The notes under the pieces: model-generated
Told to the model about the DNA's origin: nothing
Database searches by the model: none
Seen by the model: the letters and a program-made list of their open reading frames with translations, nothing else
Position numbers and translations under genes: made by a program
Shown here: piece by piece, positions 1 through 11,160 of the stretch
Position numbering within the stretch: the first letter of the stretch is position 1
Layout of the letters: every line of letters begins with the position of its first letter
DNA from: Diphasiastrum complanatum
Taxonomy: Eukaryota > Streptophyta > Lycopodiopsida > Lycopodiales > Lycopodiaceae
Length of the DNA: 64,000 nucleotides
Assembly: GCA_029204225.1 (NCBI GenBank)
Contig: CM055115.1
Coordinates: forward strand, 8,921,466-8,985,465
Direction: 5' to 3'

Positions 1-213
1 AACAAATTAATTGCACACGTCATAATATCCATATCAGTCCATAGGGGACTTGGAGCTCGAGTTTCTTCCATAGGAAAAGCAGTATGTAGCTAGAAGGTTG
101 AGGAAAAATGGAGAACAACAGTATCAAAACCGTTAAAAATTGATAACTAGAGAAGTGCTCAAGAAATCAAGTAAACTTGAGCACTAACAAACTCTACATA
201 CAACTTTGAGAAT
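1..213 (-). mobile_element. Gypsy-type element fragment: gag start and 5' leader
   Basis: This stretch is nearly identical to 41988-42200, where it forms the gag start and leader of a longer gypsy remnant. On the minus strand a Met codon at 69-71 opens a gag frame beginning MEETRAPSPL that runs off the window edge. The match stops at about 213, where the sequence switches to an unrelated block, so the element's upstream part has been removed by a rearrangement. Only the N-terminal 20-odd codons of gag are visible here. Confidence 0.7.
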
Positions 214-606
214 GAGGTTAAAATTTGAATTTTTTTCTTTGTTGTTGAATTTCAATTTGGTAAAAATTTGAAAGTTACTTGTCTAATAGTTTTCTAATTG
301 ATGTTGATCGCTAGAATTCTATCAGTCAAAGAAATGTTTGCGCAAGATCCTCGTTAAATTTGATTAAAATCATCAAACAATATGAAATGATCAGATTGAA
401 TGAGTGGGAATGGTATTCTTTATCTAGACAGTAAATCTGATAGGATATGGTTCAAGAATTATTGAAATTCTATTGGTGGGATTTCCATTCATGTAATTTT
501 ATATTCTGTGTTTGGATAGGTTTTATCAATATTAACGGAGTAATGCCAAACCAGTCAATAAAAAGGAAACACAATCCAATTTGATTGGAAAATTTGTCGT
601 AATAGA
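211..606 (+). repeat. Extra copy of a ~395-bp block, inverted relative to 2710-3103
   Basis: The sequence is the reverse complement of 2710-3103 with few differences, and lies in the same orientation as the right-arm copy at about 60393-60788. It therefore forms a local inverted repeat with a 2.1-kb spacer inside the larger palindrome. It is AT-rich and encodes nothing I recognise. A 69-codon minus-strand frame across it is not supported by any family motif. Confidence 0.75.
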
Positions 607-607
607 A

Positions 608-796
608 GTACCCCATGAACCGGAAAGGATCGTGGATACTTGACGACATCAACTGAGAAATCGTTTGATTTTTGAACATCTGATTTGTTGGAAAGATAAG
701 TTAAATGATGAGGACACCTGGGAGAAGGAGGATGTTTTAAGATTTAGATTCCCTAGTTTTTTTCCAAAGAAGGAAGCTTTTATGGGTGGGGGGGAA
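608..796 (+). pseudogene. Gypsy (chromovirus-like) Pol 3' end with chromodomain and polypurine tract
   Basis: Translation gives a chromodomain-like stretch: PERIVD, a broken strand with an in-frame stop, then LICWKDKLNDEDTWEKED and a PSFF segment. The W-K-x(6)-D-TWE pattern is typical of the chromodomain at the C-terminus of chromoviral integrases, which is thought to guide integration to marked chromatin. A G-rich polypurine tract (784-796) follows and abuts an LTR start TGTTATATACC. The fragment is cut off at 608; its right-arm twin continues into integrase, so the left copy lost the rest of pol. Confidence 0.75.
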
Positions 797-1250
797 TGTT
801 ATATACCATAACGGTACGCCCCTCAGTGACGGCCTCGCAAGGAGCATGATGCAAGACTGGAGTTTTCAACATGTTTCGGTGCCACGCATCACCATCCTAG
901 GTGGTCACATGTCGCCGACAAAACTGTGCTTGAAGGGACCCACTGTGCTATGCCTATATAGTGGTGGGGTTTCTCGTGCATGAGCCAGGATGTATCTTTA
1001 GGCTAGGAGATGTGTGTCAGGGAGAGCCGAGTGCGATGACTGGTGGTATGGGATGCCAATTATCGTAGGAGGCTTGACTGGACATGATTATGTCGATTGC
1101 TCCAATGCATGGGGGTGGGTCGGTTGTGACCCTATAGATGGGCAGTTACGGTGCATCGTCACTGGTATGGGGTGTGTGGAACCTTTAAGGCATTCGATGA
1201 TCCTAGGGAGTTGTAACATATTCCCAATCATTATTCTTGTTAATACATTA
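797..1250 (+). mobile_element. 3' LTR fragment of the gypsy element, with TATA box
   Basis: It begins with TGTTATATACC immediately after a polypurine tract, as a 3' LTR should. A TATA-like CTATATAG at about 954-961 sits roughly 160 bp in and probably marks the U3/R promoter. Part of this block (about 1040-1190) recurs at 3525-3680, at 59770-59970, at 62060-62260, and more divergently at 43550-43690. The end of the LTR could not be fixed because the sequence passes into an unassigned block that is duplicated with it. Confidence 0.6.
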
Positions 1251-2035
1251 TGAATATGCACGTGAATTAGACATTGGCCATTGAGTTGAAGAGAATCCAT
1301 AGGAATAAGAGTCGCGAGTAGAAGCCACTTTAAGCTCTTGTGAAATGGATCCATGAGGCATTGAACAAGATTGGTATGAGTTGGATTTCTATGGCATAAT
1401 GAAATCTCTTCATTGCTAGTAGTATCCATGTTGAATACCTCATTTCCATTAGATTGTTGTCAAAAATAAAATCATTCACTAAAGCTCCCAAATCAAACTG
1501 AAATGGTTCGCATATCGATGCCTTTAGCTCGTAGTGATGAAATTAAATTCTTTTTTGTAATTAATAAATTGTATTGTTCATGCTCTTTTTGATTGAAAGA
1601 CACTTAACGAATTAACTTATCTTTTTGGCTTGTAAAACTTTGTGCCTGTTCAGATATATTCTAAGCAAAATACTGACACAATGGTAATACTACGAGGGAG
1701 CCATAGTAAAGGCCACGAGCAATTGAGATAGAGTAATCACAATTACTATTTCCTCTACCAAGTAAATTGTAGACCTCAATTATCTTGCCTTTCAAGAATA
1801 TAAACAATGATAAAAGATGTTCTATTTTTTCAGTTAATTTGATGCCATGTTACTCCTCGATATCCAGCTAGTAAAGAATCTTGCGATAGTCATTCTAGAG
1901 GTGCAACTAGTGAAGAATCACTCAACAAAATTTCCTTACTGCAGAAATGAGTTTTGTCCTTCCCACAACTATGTCATCAAAAAGATCACGTACGATGCAC
2001 ACCAAACTTTCCAAACCTTCAAAGTATTCACTATA
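841..2035 (+). repeat. Shortened duplicate of 3286-5480
   Basis: From 841 to about 1513 this matches 3286-4000. From about 1527 to 2019 it matches 4975-5468. The intervening ~970 bp of the longer copy, including the copia gag scrap, is missing here. The shorter copy is thus a tandem duplicate with an internal deletion. The same pair of units is present in the right arm, so the tandem duplication came before the large inverted duplication. Confidence 0.7.
1922..2019 (-). pseudogene. BYPASS1-like C-terminal fragment
   Basis: On the minus strand this encodes about 32 codons matching the end of the BYPASS1-like gene at 5372-6316: VRDLFDDIVVGRTKLIS ending AVRKFC and a stop. The match breaks off upstream at about 2019, so only the last helix is left. 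It belongs to the shortened tandem duplicate and cannot encode a functional protein on its own. Confidence 0.75.
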
Positions 2036-3284
2036 TTTATCTTCCTATTTTGTGTATACCATCCATAGTAATGGATAATAGAAATCAACTAGTAGCTCTA
2101 TTCAACTTTTCTATGAGTATTTTTGGACATTCAACATCTTATCATTGGATGTTACAAGAAACCTTAAGTAATGATCTGTTTTGAAGGTTTGGCTGCAATT
2201 ATTTTCAAAGGCCGGATCCTTTTCTCTCAAATATTCTTAAGCGATATCATGTGAAGTCTTTCATTTATTACCACATATTAGATTCCACTTTTAACCTCAC
2301 AATTGACATCCAAAACTGCGGATAACTCAATGGTCACAAAGATATCAGTTACGAGTTCAACTGAATGAATTCAAACCAGGACATCAATAACCAGTATTAA
2401 GCAATTATTTATAGGGATTACCAAAATCCTAACTACAAAATACATTTCCTGATACTACTTACTACCATCTGATGTCCACTCTTCTTCCTTCCTTAGAATT
2501 TTCAGTTCTCTGGAAATCTATTTCAGCTAAGGTACCAAAAAGACGTAATGACAGTAGTAAATGTTTAAAAATCAGTTACAATAGGAAAAAGTCCAAAACA
2601 ATTTCTGTTATATCAAAAATCATTTACTAGTATGTGAAACCGTACTAGTCTGATCTTTTGAATATAATTCACCATAGGATTTTACTAGAAATGAAATCAG
2701 TTATGTAATTTCTATTACGACAAATTTTCCAATCAAATTGGACTGTGTTTCCTTTTTATTGACTGGTTTGGCATTACTTCGTTAATATTGATAAAACCTA
2801 TCCAAACACAGAATATAAAATTACATGAATGGAAATCCCACCAATAGAATTTCAATAATTCTTGAACCATATCCTGTCAGATTTACTGTCTAGATAAAGA
2901 ATACCATTCCCACTCATTCAATCTGATCATTTCATATTGTTTGATGATTTTAATCAAATTTAACGAGTATCTTGCACAAACATTTCTTTGACTGATAGAA
3001 TTCTAGCGATCAACATCAATTAGAAAACTATTAGACAAGTAACTTTCAAATTTTTACCAAATTGAAATTCAACAACAAAGAGAAAAATTCAAATTTTAAC
3101 TTTCAATCTGGGAGTTCCCAACTCCAAAAGTAAAAAGAATGACTATACAATAAACCTGTCCGCAATTTCATTGCGGTTCCTCCTGTCAATTTTAACTTAT
3201 CTATCACCACAAAGTAATTTAGACTTAGTGAAAACACTGTGACCAATTCTGAGTGATAAACTCAATTTAATGGATTCACTAAAG
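2036..3284. other. AT-rich spacer with no recognisable gene
   Basis: No coding signature was found. It includes 2030-2260, which recurs at 46800-47045 and 61060-61295, the 186-bp segment 2255-2440 that is absent from the right arm, and 2710-3103, which is inverted at 211-606. Short frames in it carry no family motif. Confidence 0.5.
2255..2440. other. 186-bp segment present in left arm, absent in right arm
   Basis: Left-arm sequence runs through ATATCATGTGA into this segment and out into TACATTTCCTG. The right arm joins the two flanks directly at about 61057. The start of the segment (AGTCTTTCATTTATTACC reversed) is also found next to the related block at 46790-46815, so the segment is probably original and the right arm has a deletion. 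Confidence 0.65.
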
Positions 3285-3730
3285 GAGCATGATGCAAGAC
3301 TGGAGTTTTCAACATGTTTGGGTGCCACGCATCACCATCCTAGGTGGTCACGTGTCGCCGACAAGACCGTGCTTGAAGGGACCCACTGTGCTATGCCTAT
3401 ATAGTGGTGGGTTTCTCTCTTTCCATTCACTCAATCTACCCAGGAGTTCGTGGATGGAGAGCACGTGCATGAGCCGGGATGCATCTTTAGGCTAGGAGAT
3501 GTGTGCTAGGGAGAGTAGAGTGGGTATGGGATGCCAGTTATCGTAGGAGGCTTGACCGGGCATGATTATGTCGATTGCTCCAGTGCATGGGGGTGGGTCG
3601 GTTGTGACCCTACGGATGGGCAGTTACGGTGCATCGTCACTTGTATGGGGTCTGCGGAACCTTTAAGGCAGTCAATGATCCTAGGGAGTTGTAACATATT
3701 CCCAATCATTATTCTTGTTAATACATTCTG
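3285..3730 (+). mobile_element. Second copy of the gypsy LTR fragment, 5'-truncated
   Basis: It starts inside the LTR (GGAGCATGATGCAAGACTGG, equal to 840 onward) and carries the same TATA-like CTATATAG near 3400, followed by the conserved region. Relative to 797-1250 it retains an additional stretch after the TATA (about 3413-3465). It is joined upstream to unrelated AT-rich sequence and so lacks the LTR start. Confidence 0.55.
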
Positions 3731-4201
3731 AATATGCACGTGAATTAGATATTGGCCATTGAGTTGAAGAGAATCCATAGGAATAAGAGTCTCCAATAGA
3801 AGCCACTTTAAGCTCTTGTGAAATGGATTCATGAGGCATTGAACAAGAATCCGAGTAATGATATGAGTTGGATTTCTATGCAATAATGAAATCTCTTCAT
3901 TGCTAGTAGTATCCATGTTGAATACCTCATACTCCATTAGATTGTTGTCAAAAATAAAATCATTCACTAAAGCTCCCAAATCAAACTGAAATGGTTCGCA
4001 TATCGGGTTCTTAAAATAGCCACTCAATTTCAAGCCATGGAATATTGGTGCTGTATAGTCCTCATTCTGAAAGTCTAGTGAATGTCTTGATCGACTTTCT
4101 TTGAGCATAACACTATTCTCGATTTGAAGACCAAAAAAGCTCTTCATGTGATCAAGATGAATGTGACAAATTGAACTTCTCAAGGAAGTTGGTAAGTGCA
4201 C
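3566..4201 (-). other. Unassigned 211-codon frame, kept open in both arms
   Basis: A minus-strand frame of 211 codons is matched by a 211-codon frame at 59296-59931 with only a few substitutions (for example R to I, L to P and A to V). I recognise no domain. The first ~25 codons lie antisense to a copia gag scrap (from about 4127) and the last ~50 codons lie antisense to the LTR fragment. The frame therefore spans three unrelated pieces, which argues against a real gene. The middle part (about 3725-4125) is unexplained sequence. Confidence 0.2.
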
Positions 4202-4715
4202 TACATCTAGTAAGGCTTGGGAATCTCTAAAGAAGGTTTATGAGTCCAAGTTTACATCAAGGGTTCTAACCCTTAGGAGTCAAATCTTTTGAAGTTTTTA
4301 AAATAAGGATGAAAGTGCTTATGCTTTTGTTTTGAGGGTTAAGGCATTCAATGATGAGTTAGCATGTATTGATGAAAGACTTAAGGAGATAGCACTTGTT
4401 CAAGTAGTTTTCAATGGCTTGTTGGATGATCATGCTAATCTTGCTTAAAGTTTTGTTATTCAAAAGACATTGCCAAGTATTGTGGACATGCAAGAAATCT
4501 TGGTGAATAAGGAGTTTAGGCTTCTATCAAGAGGAGGATCCACTTCCACATCTCAACCTGGAAAGGAGGAGGCTATGTTCTCAAAGGGCAAGTTCAAGGG
4601 CAACAACAAAGTCAAGTGATCTAAAGGACAATCTCAAGGTGAGTCTTCTACTTTTGTTGGCAAGAAGAAAGATAAATCTAAGCTTAAATGCTTCTATTGT
4701 GGAGTCAAAACATGG
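4127..4715 (+). pseudogene. Copia gag (UBN2-type) scrap related to Copia-C
   Basis: With frameshifts and stops, the + strand encodes a gag segment closely related to the intact Copia-C gag (22728 downward). It contains KKALHVIKMNVTN, EVGKCT, a YESK...SRVLTLR segment, ALNDELACI-like and NGLLDDHAN motifs, MFSKGKFKG, and the start of a zinc knuckle (CFYCGV) where it stops. A TAA interrupts the frame after the DDHANLA segment and a TGA lies after GNNKVK. It has neither protease nor LTR and is a piece of a Copia-C relative. The right-arm twin is 58785-59372. Confidence 0.75.
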
Positions 4716-4975
4716 CAAGGTTGCCATCGATGGGACCAAGTCCCGACATTTGTGACATTGTGCAGCACATATGTGACATTGTGCAGCACATATATGTGTG
4801 TACATTGTAAAAATTGAAAAGTACTGTATTGATAGATTTCTGCCATCGTAGGACACTTAAGATTTCAATTCCAACAGTTTGTCCTTTCATGAATTGTATC
4901 CCAAGGGATCAATCACAAATTTGAGTTTATTGAACTTCTGCCTTAAACAATTGCAATTGATGATCATATGCCTTT
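4716..4975. other. Spacer with a short tandem repeat
   Basis: A 22-bp unit (TGTGACATTGTGCAGCACAT) is present twice in tandem at about 4751-4794. The right arm has only one full unit at the equivalent place (around 58725-58750). No gene is seen here. Confidence 0.55.
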
Positions 4976-5371
4976 AGCTCGTAGTGATGAAATTAATTTT
5001 TTTTTTGTAATTAATAAATTATATTGTTCATGCTCTTTTTGATTGAAAGACACTTAACGAATTAAGTTCTCTTTTTGGCTTGTAAAACTTTGTGCCCGTT
5101 CAGGTATATTCTAAGCAAAATGCTGACGCAATGGTAATACTACAAAGGAGCCATAGTAAAGGCCACGAGCAATTGAGACAGAGCAATCACAATTAGAATT
5201 TTCTCTACCAAGTAAATTGTAGACCTCAATTATCTTGCCTTTCAAGAATATAAACAACGATAAAAGATGTTCTATTTTTTTAGTTAATTTGATGCCATGT
5301 TACTCCTCAATATCCAGCTAGTAAAGAATCTTGCGATAGTCATTCTAGATGTGCAACTAGCGAAGAATCAC

Positions 5372-6316
5372 TCAACAAAATTTCGTTACTGCAGAAATGA
5401 GTTTTGTCCTACCCGCGACTATGTCATCAAAAAGATCACGTACGGTGCACTCCAAACTTTCCAAACCACAGTTCAGACTGTTTAAGCTATGCCGAAGCTC
5501 CGTAACATCTGACATTCGCAATTCGAACGAGCGCGGAACCTGTTCTCCAAATGACTGAAATTCAATGAAAAAATTATCCACATGAGCTTGCATGTTTCCA
5601 AATTCTCTTAGAAGGATTTTCTCTTTCGTTTCCTCACTGAACCGCAAGCCAATTCGTTCGATAAGCGTTTGATGTGAATTAGACGTAGATTTAGCCCATT
5701 CGCCCGTCGAACAAATCGCAATCAGTTTAGCGGAGTAAGAACTATCCATGTGAAGGAGTCCAAACAGAAGAATCATTGAAACGAAAGAAATTATGCTCTT
5801 CATGGGGTAAATTACTGCGCAAGGATCAAATTGCTTTGCATATCTGCTACCAAAATACCAAAGCTCCTCCTCTGCCTCAAGTTTCATATCAACAAGTTGC
5901 TTATTTGCTTGATGTATTCTGGACATCTCTCGTCGGCAATGATTTAGAGCCTGAACTATGGTATCATAATCATCCCCACCTGCTTGAAGAGCTTCAACAG
6001 CTATATGGACTACCCGCCCATAAATTCGCAATCTGGAAATACCCGTCATCAAAGCTTTATAAACATTCATAAGTCGCACTGTCTCATCCATCAGAGTACT
6101 AAAGCATTTTAATGGAAAAACAACCTTCTCCGCTAAATCCAAAACGGCTGCAAGAGAAGATCTGAGGATATCCACAGCATACTGCATCCAGTCTATTGTG
6201 AAAAACTTATCTCCAATTGACTCTTCCAATTTTTGCAGACATGACAACAAATTGTCGTGAAATGACATATTGGCAGCACCATGACCGTGAGATCGCAGCG
6301 AATTCACAAAAACCAT
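5372..6316 (-). CDS. BYPASS1-like protein, only intact copy (314 aa)
   Basis: The protein resembles the plant BYPASS1/ROH1 (DUF793) family, whose founding Arabidopsis member restrains a root-derived mobile signal that arrests shoot growth. Matching features in order: an N-terminal helix with LLSCLQKLEESI, TIDWM...A near residues 40-50 (family: TVSWMKQAM), a central segment with LMNVYKALMTGISRL (family: LLDLCNAFSSELTRL), a hydrophobic stretch around residues 185-200 (IISFVSMILLFGLL), and a C-terminal VTELRHSLNSL...LFDDIVAGRTKL (family: VTELSNGI...FFKILLSGRDTL). It is a single exon, as is usual in the family, and somewhat short. Met at 6316 was chosen because the frame opens there and all three copies align from it. 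The gene is embedded in transposon debris; whether it is expressed is unknown. Confidence is good for the family and moderate for function. Confidence 0.8.
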   Translation of the reverse strand: MVFVNSLRSHGHGAANMSFHDNLLSCLQKLEESIGDKFFTIDWMQYAVDILRSSLAAVLDLAEKVVFPLKCFSTLMDETVRLMNVYKALMTGISRLRIYGRVVHIAVEALQAGGDDYDTIVQALNHCRREMSRIHQANKQLVDMKLEAEEELWYFGSRYAKQFDPCAVIYPMKSIISFVSMILLFGLLHMDSSYSAKLIAICSTGEWAKSTSNSHQTLIERIGLRFSEETKEKILLREFGNMQAHVDNFFIEFQSFGEQVPRSFELRMSDVTELRHSLNSLNCGLESLECTVRDLFDDIVAGRTKLISAVTKFC

Positions 6317-6621
6317 GGCGTTGTTTCTTTAGGCAGAGTTAAGGAAGCAACCTTTGCCGTCTGTGTATTTTGCAGAAATCAAGGTAAGGCTACCTGCCTA
6401 CCGCTGTACCTTCTGAAATAGCTTGAGAACGTTGTCAAGAAAAAAAAATTATGAAGTAAAATTCGCCTTGAGATTTTCGACGAACCCAGCTACGGATTAT
6501 CACTGACTCAGAGGTTCGAAGGAATTTATTGAGTTCCGCCCTCTGTCTCTTACATTCAACACGTCTGCATTCAAGTAAGGCTGTTCTTGGCAAATCGTTC
6601 GCGCTCTCACTCTCGCTCGCT

Positions 6622-6625
<4 letters not shown>

Positions 6626-6660
<35 letters not shown>
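6626..6660. repeat. CT/GA microsatellite in the BYPASS1-like 5' leader
   Basis: A run of about 17 CT units (GA on the gene strand) lies between the TATA box and the start codon. The run differs among the three gene copies: about 35 bp here, an interrupted run at 26741-26781, and a shorter run at 56860-56889. GA runs in plant 5' leaders can bind GAGA-binding BBR/BPC factors, but nothing here proves that. Confidence 0.8.
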
Positions 6661-6663
<3 letters not shown>

Positions 6664-6693
6664 CAAGTGTGTGGTGTTCTCTCTATGGATCTC

Positions 6694-6702
6694 TATTTAT
6701 AT
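6694..6702 (-). promoter_or_regulatory. Probable TATA box of the BYPASS1-like gene
   Basis: On the gene strand the sequence reads ATATAAATAG, a good plant TATA match, about 380 bp before the start codon and about 35 bp before the GA run. The right-arm copy keeps ATAAATAG (about 56820) while the central copy has changed to ATATATAG (about 26700). This implies a 5' leader of roughly 350 bases containing the microsatellite. Confidence 0.55.
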
Positions 6703-6749
6703 GCTATTTGGACACCTTCAAAACCCTAGTCGTTACATAATATGTAGTA

Positions 6750-7470
6750 CCCTAGAACGTGACTAAATGCATATTGGACCCCTAAGAGGGCTAAAACTTG
6801 GGACCAAAAAACACTTTGGATACCAACCCAAAAAAGTGATCCAAGGGAGTTGCCTGGAATATGACTAGGTAATAGAATGCTATGGTTAACCTCGGTACTC
6901 GTTATTTATTTAGATATGTCGGACTATGCATCACATTTTCAAGTTGCACCGCATGCCAACGTGCTATTTGTCTTTCAAAGAAAAGCAAATATGTCAACAA
7001 GGTGAGGATGAGGGTCTTCAGCTAGAGCCTACACTACATCATGGGTGACTAGGAGGAGGCTATGCTAGACATCACTAGTTGGCCTTTAGGTATCATGATT
7101 CAGCCCTATCTCCTCAGGCTTTACTATGAAGAATTTAGGATTTCACTTTTAGGTTGTTTACACGTTGCAGACTAATAGACGTTATAACAATTTGTGATTT
7201 GCTTTTATGAAATATGGATAATGGAATTATAGAAGTTGGAACTACATGCCATTCATCGTTTATGTATGTACTACGATTTCAGACTTGTCACTGTATTCTA
7301 ATTATGGTAACAAGCATTACTTCCCCTCGCATCAGACAAGCATTCATTGCATTGAATAATGATCACTTAAATAAGAATAATGAGATTCTACTATATGAGC
7401 AAAACTTCATAAGTATAATCTTGAAAATAGCATAGAGAGAGTAAATCATTCACATCAATAAAATGAGAAT
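6750..7470. other. Upstream flank of the BYPASS1-like gene, no gene seen
   Basis: The block is shared by all three unit copies (26000-26690 and 56060-56760). A 73-codon frame (7214-7435) also exists at 56104-56325, but the corresponding central copy is not a matching open frame and no motif is present. I regard it as non-coding upstream sequence. Confidence 0.5.
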
Positions 7471-7473
7471 AGA

Positions 7474-9139
7474 CTAACTCACTAACTTCACTTCATTCCA
7501 TTTCAAAGGAAATATGCGAGAACAAATGCTCCCTCGTAGATGTTCTAAATATGAAATAACCGTCTTAACTTCCATAACCACTTCTTGGCATTGGCCCTTC
7601 GATAATCGCAAGCCTGAATCCATTGGTGAGTGAGCTAGTTTACAATTGATCAAATTGTATCTGATAAGGGTATTGTGAAGATACCGTTGCTGAGTGATAA
7701 AGATCAGCCTTCTCGCTGTGTTGAATGCCCAAACAGAAGTGAGCTTTGCCCAAATCGGTCCTGTCAAGTTCGGAAGACAACATCTTTTTAGCATCCTTCA
7801 CCAGATTGGTACTATTGTTGAAAAGCAACCTATCATCGACATACAAGGTGATAATTATAAAAGATTACTGCATTAACTTGAAGTAGACATTAGAATCAGC
7901 CATAAAGTGCTTTGTGGAGCTTGTAGACATGATGCTTCATACCTTCGTGAACGTATCCTTCAAGCTGGAGCATGTAGATGTCTTTTTCAATGATTATGTT
8001 CAAATAAGCTGTCTATACATCGAGTTGATGTACTTCAAGGTCGGCTGCTGCAACATATGATAGGAGGGCTCGTATCAATGAATGCTTGACTACTGGACTG
8101 AAAGTCTCATTTTAGTCAATGTTGGGGATCTGAGCGAATGCTCGTGCTACTAGTCGAGCCTTCCTTCGATCATAGCTCCATTGGCAATGAATAAGATTGT
8201 TGCCAGAGGGAGCTTTGACTACTGACCATGTCTGGTTCTTGATCAGAGAGGAATACTCTATGTTCATCGCTTCTCTCCAAACATTAAAGTCTGGTTGTCT
8301 AAGTGCCTCTTCGACGGTAGTCGGCTCATGTATTAAAAGACATGCCAAAACTCAGGAATGTACTCTGTGGGCTGTGTGTGCACTCGGTTTGATCTTCTTG
8401 GAGGAGGTGTCGTTGGCTGCCAATCCTTGGATTTGTTGTTGCTGAGTAACAACAACTTCTTCATCTGACTCAGTTGTCGGGTAGTCCATCGACTATAGGC
8501 ACACTTGAGCCCGAGACTCGAATTGTCGTATCGGAGGCAGAGGCATCAAAGGTTTGCATGGAACTTTGCATTTGCCTTTGAAATCGTCAAACTGATCCTC
8601 GATAAAGACTGTATCCCTACTGAATAAAATCGTATAGCTTGGTCAGATGAAGTGTATCCAATAAGGATGGTCTTGAGACCTTGGAAGTTGGATTTCTTCC
8701 TCGTCTCCTTTGGGATCTGCGCATAGGTGATGCATCCGAACACTCGAAGGTTCTTCATTGAAGCCTTAGAACCTGTCCAAACCTCATGTGGTGTTTTGCC
8801 TATGAGGGCCTTAGTCGAACATTTGTTTTGAACATCAGCTGTAGTGGGGAGAGCTTCAACCCAGAAGCTCTTCGACAAAGATTCATGTGCCAGCATACAT
8901 TTGGCTGCCTCGACCAGGGTACGATTCTTCCTCTCGGCTAAGCCATTAGATTGAGGCAAATAAGGAGTGATAAATTGTTGTCCAATGACTTGGCTCTAGG
9001 AGTACTCCTTGAATTTAGTAGAGATGTACTCTCCACTATTATTGGACCTCAGGGCTTTGATTTGTCTGCCAATTTCTTTCTTTGCATGCTCCTTGAAGAT
9101 TCTGAAACAATTGAAAGCTTTTGACTTCTTCTTGATAAA
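7474..9139 (-). pseudogene. Copia-A pol remnant: integrase and reverse transcriptase
   Basis: Read on the minus strand, the integrase part (about 9139-8546) contains SNNSGEYISTKFKE-like and PQSNGLAERKNRTLVEAAK segments, then NLRVFGCITYAQIPKETRKK. The RT part follows in broken frames (EALRQPDFNVWREAMN, TWSVV, then MYVDDRLLFNN, a YVDD-type motif, and HFCLGIQ). After SPMDSG...GQCQE the reading passes abruptly into LTR sequence (GTGGTTATGG), so the end of RT, RNase H and the start of the 3' LTR are deleted. The same fusion is present in the central and right copies, so it is older than the duplications. Multiple stops make the element dead. Confidence 0.85.
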
Positions 9140-9144
9140 GTACA

Positions 9145-11155
9145 TGAAAGATTATAAAACGACCCCCAAATAGACTGCCAATCTAAGGAAATTGCTAACG
9201 GAAGTCGTTTGTTCTATACCACAATTATAGCTCAAGCTCCATTGGGTTATGGAGTCGACTTATGAGCAAGAGTCTAAGAATGGTTTAGAAGAGCACAACT
9301 CTATTCTTCATTTTCTTAGAGATTCAGCATTGCTCAACAAAAAGATGAATAGCCATTGTAATGGGCTCATAGGCTCAAGAGTCGGACAACAATAGGTGAT
9401 GAGGAGTATATCACTTGCTAGGGCACTCACTCGATCTGGCATGGCGTCAGGTTGGATCTCAATGTTGGTTTTCGGAACTTCAAGTTGGTTCAGTCTGATC
9501 GTTGTTGGCGCGTTGCTGCTTGTATGTCAAGTGGGTTTGGATGGCAAGAGTTGAAGGCTGGGAAGCTAAGTCGTGGTTCTCGGCTTCCTTTGGGATGCCT
9601 GCGCTACACTATCTAACGAGCCACGGCATAGACAAGGAGAAGGAACCAGCCACAGCAGGGCAACGATGAAGAGATGGAAGAGCAGAAAGTGGCTCAGTAA
9701 CACATCGTTGTCTTCAAAGACTGATACTCTCACAATATGTAGGCCATCTTCAAAAGGCACATGAAAGCAATGCATTGAATGCATTCACCATTGGCAGGAA
9801 GGAAAGAAGTACCTCTATAGACTGCAAGATAGATTCCAGAAGAATGATGGGTTTCAAGTCATTCCTTGAAAAGAAACTGCACACAGTTGGCTTCTAGAGG
9901 CATTAACAAGCATAGCTCTTTCAAACATTCAGGCCCTCAGGGCTCTATGCCTGTGTGTTTTTTTTCCTTAAGGGTAAACAAGATAGGGAAATATCCAATG
10001 ATTTTGACAGGCAGAAAAATGGCCTCAAGCAAAACTAGAGATATGTACTCTGCTTTTTGACAGGCCCACGGGGTATTGGATCCCAAACAAATCAATAACT
10101 TCTCAGAAAACTAGCAATGAATAGGCTCTGTTCATTGGGCTTCCCTCAAAACTACTGACAAAGCTTTGAAAGCCTTAGTGATCAGCAATAAACAAGGCAA
10201 TGACTGCCTTCTTGGATAACAAACAATCTTTAAATAAGTCACAGAACCTTGTGAATGTAACAACAAAGCTTTCCACAATTGCAGGCTCTGCAGACACAAG
10301 ATTAATGACAACAATCTACAAGATTAATCCCAATGCAATCTACACCCTTCCAAGATCTGCAACCAAATGTTAGAGATGGCAGAAAAAACAATTCACAAAT
10401 CCACAAACAATGGTAACACAGTGCTAAAGGCTGGAAAACAGATCAATATCAATGAAAATGAACAGAATTTAGAGTAAAGATCCAACAAAGAAATTAGAGT
10501 GGAAGGCACCAGGCAGATCAGCCTCTTCTCCTTTCCTCCTCCTTGTCTCTGTGGATTGAGCACAAATAGGAAGTGGAAGAGATGGGAGGCACCAAGCACA
10601 ACAACTTCTACTCCTTCCCTTTCTCTCCAAGCTTCTCTCTCTCTCTCTCTCTCCAAGAAGATGACAATGAACAATGGTATGTTGTCCCACACGCCTCCCT
10701 ATACGTAGGGGCTCAATGGGCTGGAGGTGCACCCCTTCAAGAAATGGGGCACCTCCTTATGACTTTTCAAAAACTGACTCTAAAAATAGGGCACTGGCCC
10801 AAATTCCGTTTTTAGCACCTAGCTTGGCCTCAACTTGCAATTTCAAAGTCAAGTTGGGTCCTATTTATGATTTCAGTTTTTATGGGCTCACGGCCAAGAT
10901 TTTAATAACTAGTACTACGAAAATACTTGGCACCTCCTAGTCCCGACAAACCCGAAAACTAGGGGCATAGGCCGCATAAATGACATTTTTATACAACGTA
11001 AATCAACAAATGAATAGTATTTTAATAGCAGTGCAACCGGCCATTATGGGCCATTTATGCGTCATTTTTAGACAGTTCTGCATCAACGTAATAGCGCACG
11101 GCAACGACTTTTCGTCGAAAATAGTTTGAAAAAGAGGTCTTTTTCCCCACAAACA
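9145..11155 (-). mobile_element. 2.0-kb TG...CA insertion with TGTAC target duplication (solo-LTR-like)
   Basis: The insertion splits the Copia-A integrase. On the minus strand it begins TGTTTGTGGGG and ends CTTTCA, flanked on both sides by TGTAC (plus-strand GTACA at 9140-9144 and 11156-11160). Two other Copia-A copies (about 24520 and 38855) read straight through the site, so the empty site is known. TG...CA ends with a 5-bp duplication are the hallmark of an LTR retroelement. No internal coding region and no terminal direct repeat were seen, so a long solo LTR is the best explanation. A CT run (about 10635-10653) lies inside it. Confidence 0.7.
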
Positions 11156-11160
11156 GTACA

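Noticed and set aside
5776-6072. 98-codon plus-strand frame opposite the BYPASS1-like gene, also seen opposite the central copy (27325-27621)
   Set aside because: It is the antisense shadow of a conserved coding region; its conservation follows from the gene on the other strand.
6435-6729. Arg/Glu- or Ser/Leu-rich frames across the GA/CT microsatellite (also near 26735 and 56855)
   Set aside because: They are low-complexity translation of a dinucleotide repeat in the gene's 5' leader.
7214-7435. 73-codon frame preserved identically in both arms (56104-56325)
   Set aside because: The central copy of the same region is not open in this frame and no domain is present; identity of the arms simply reflects recent duplication.
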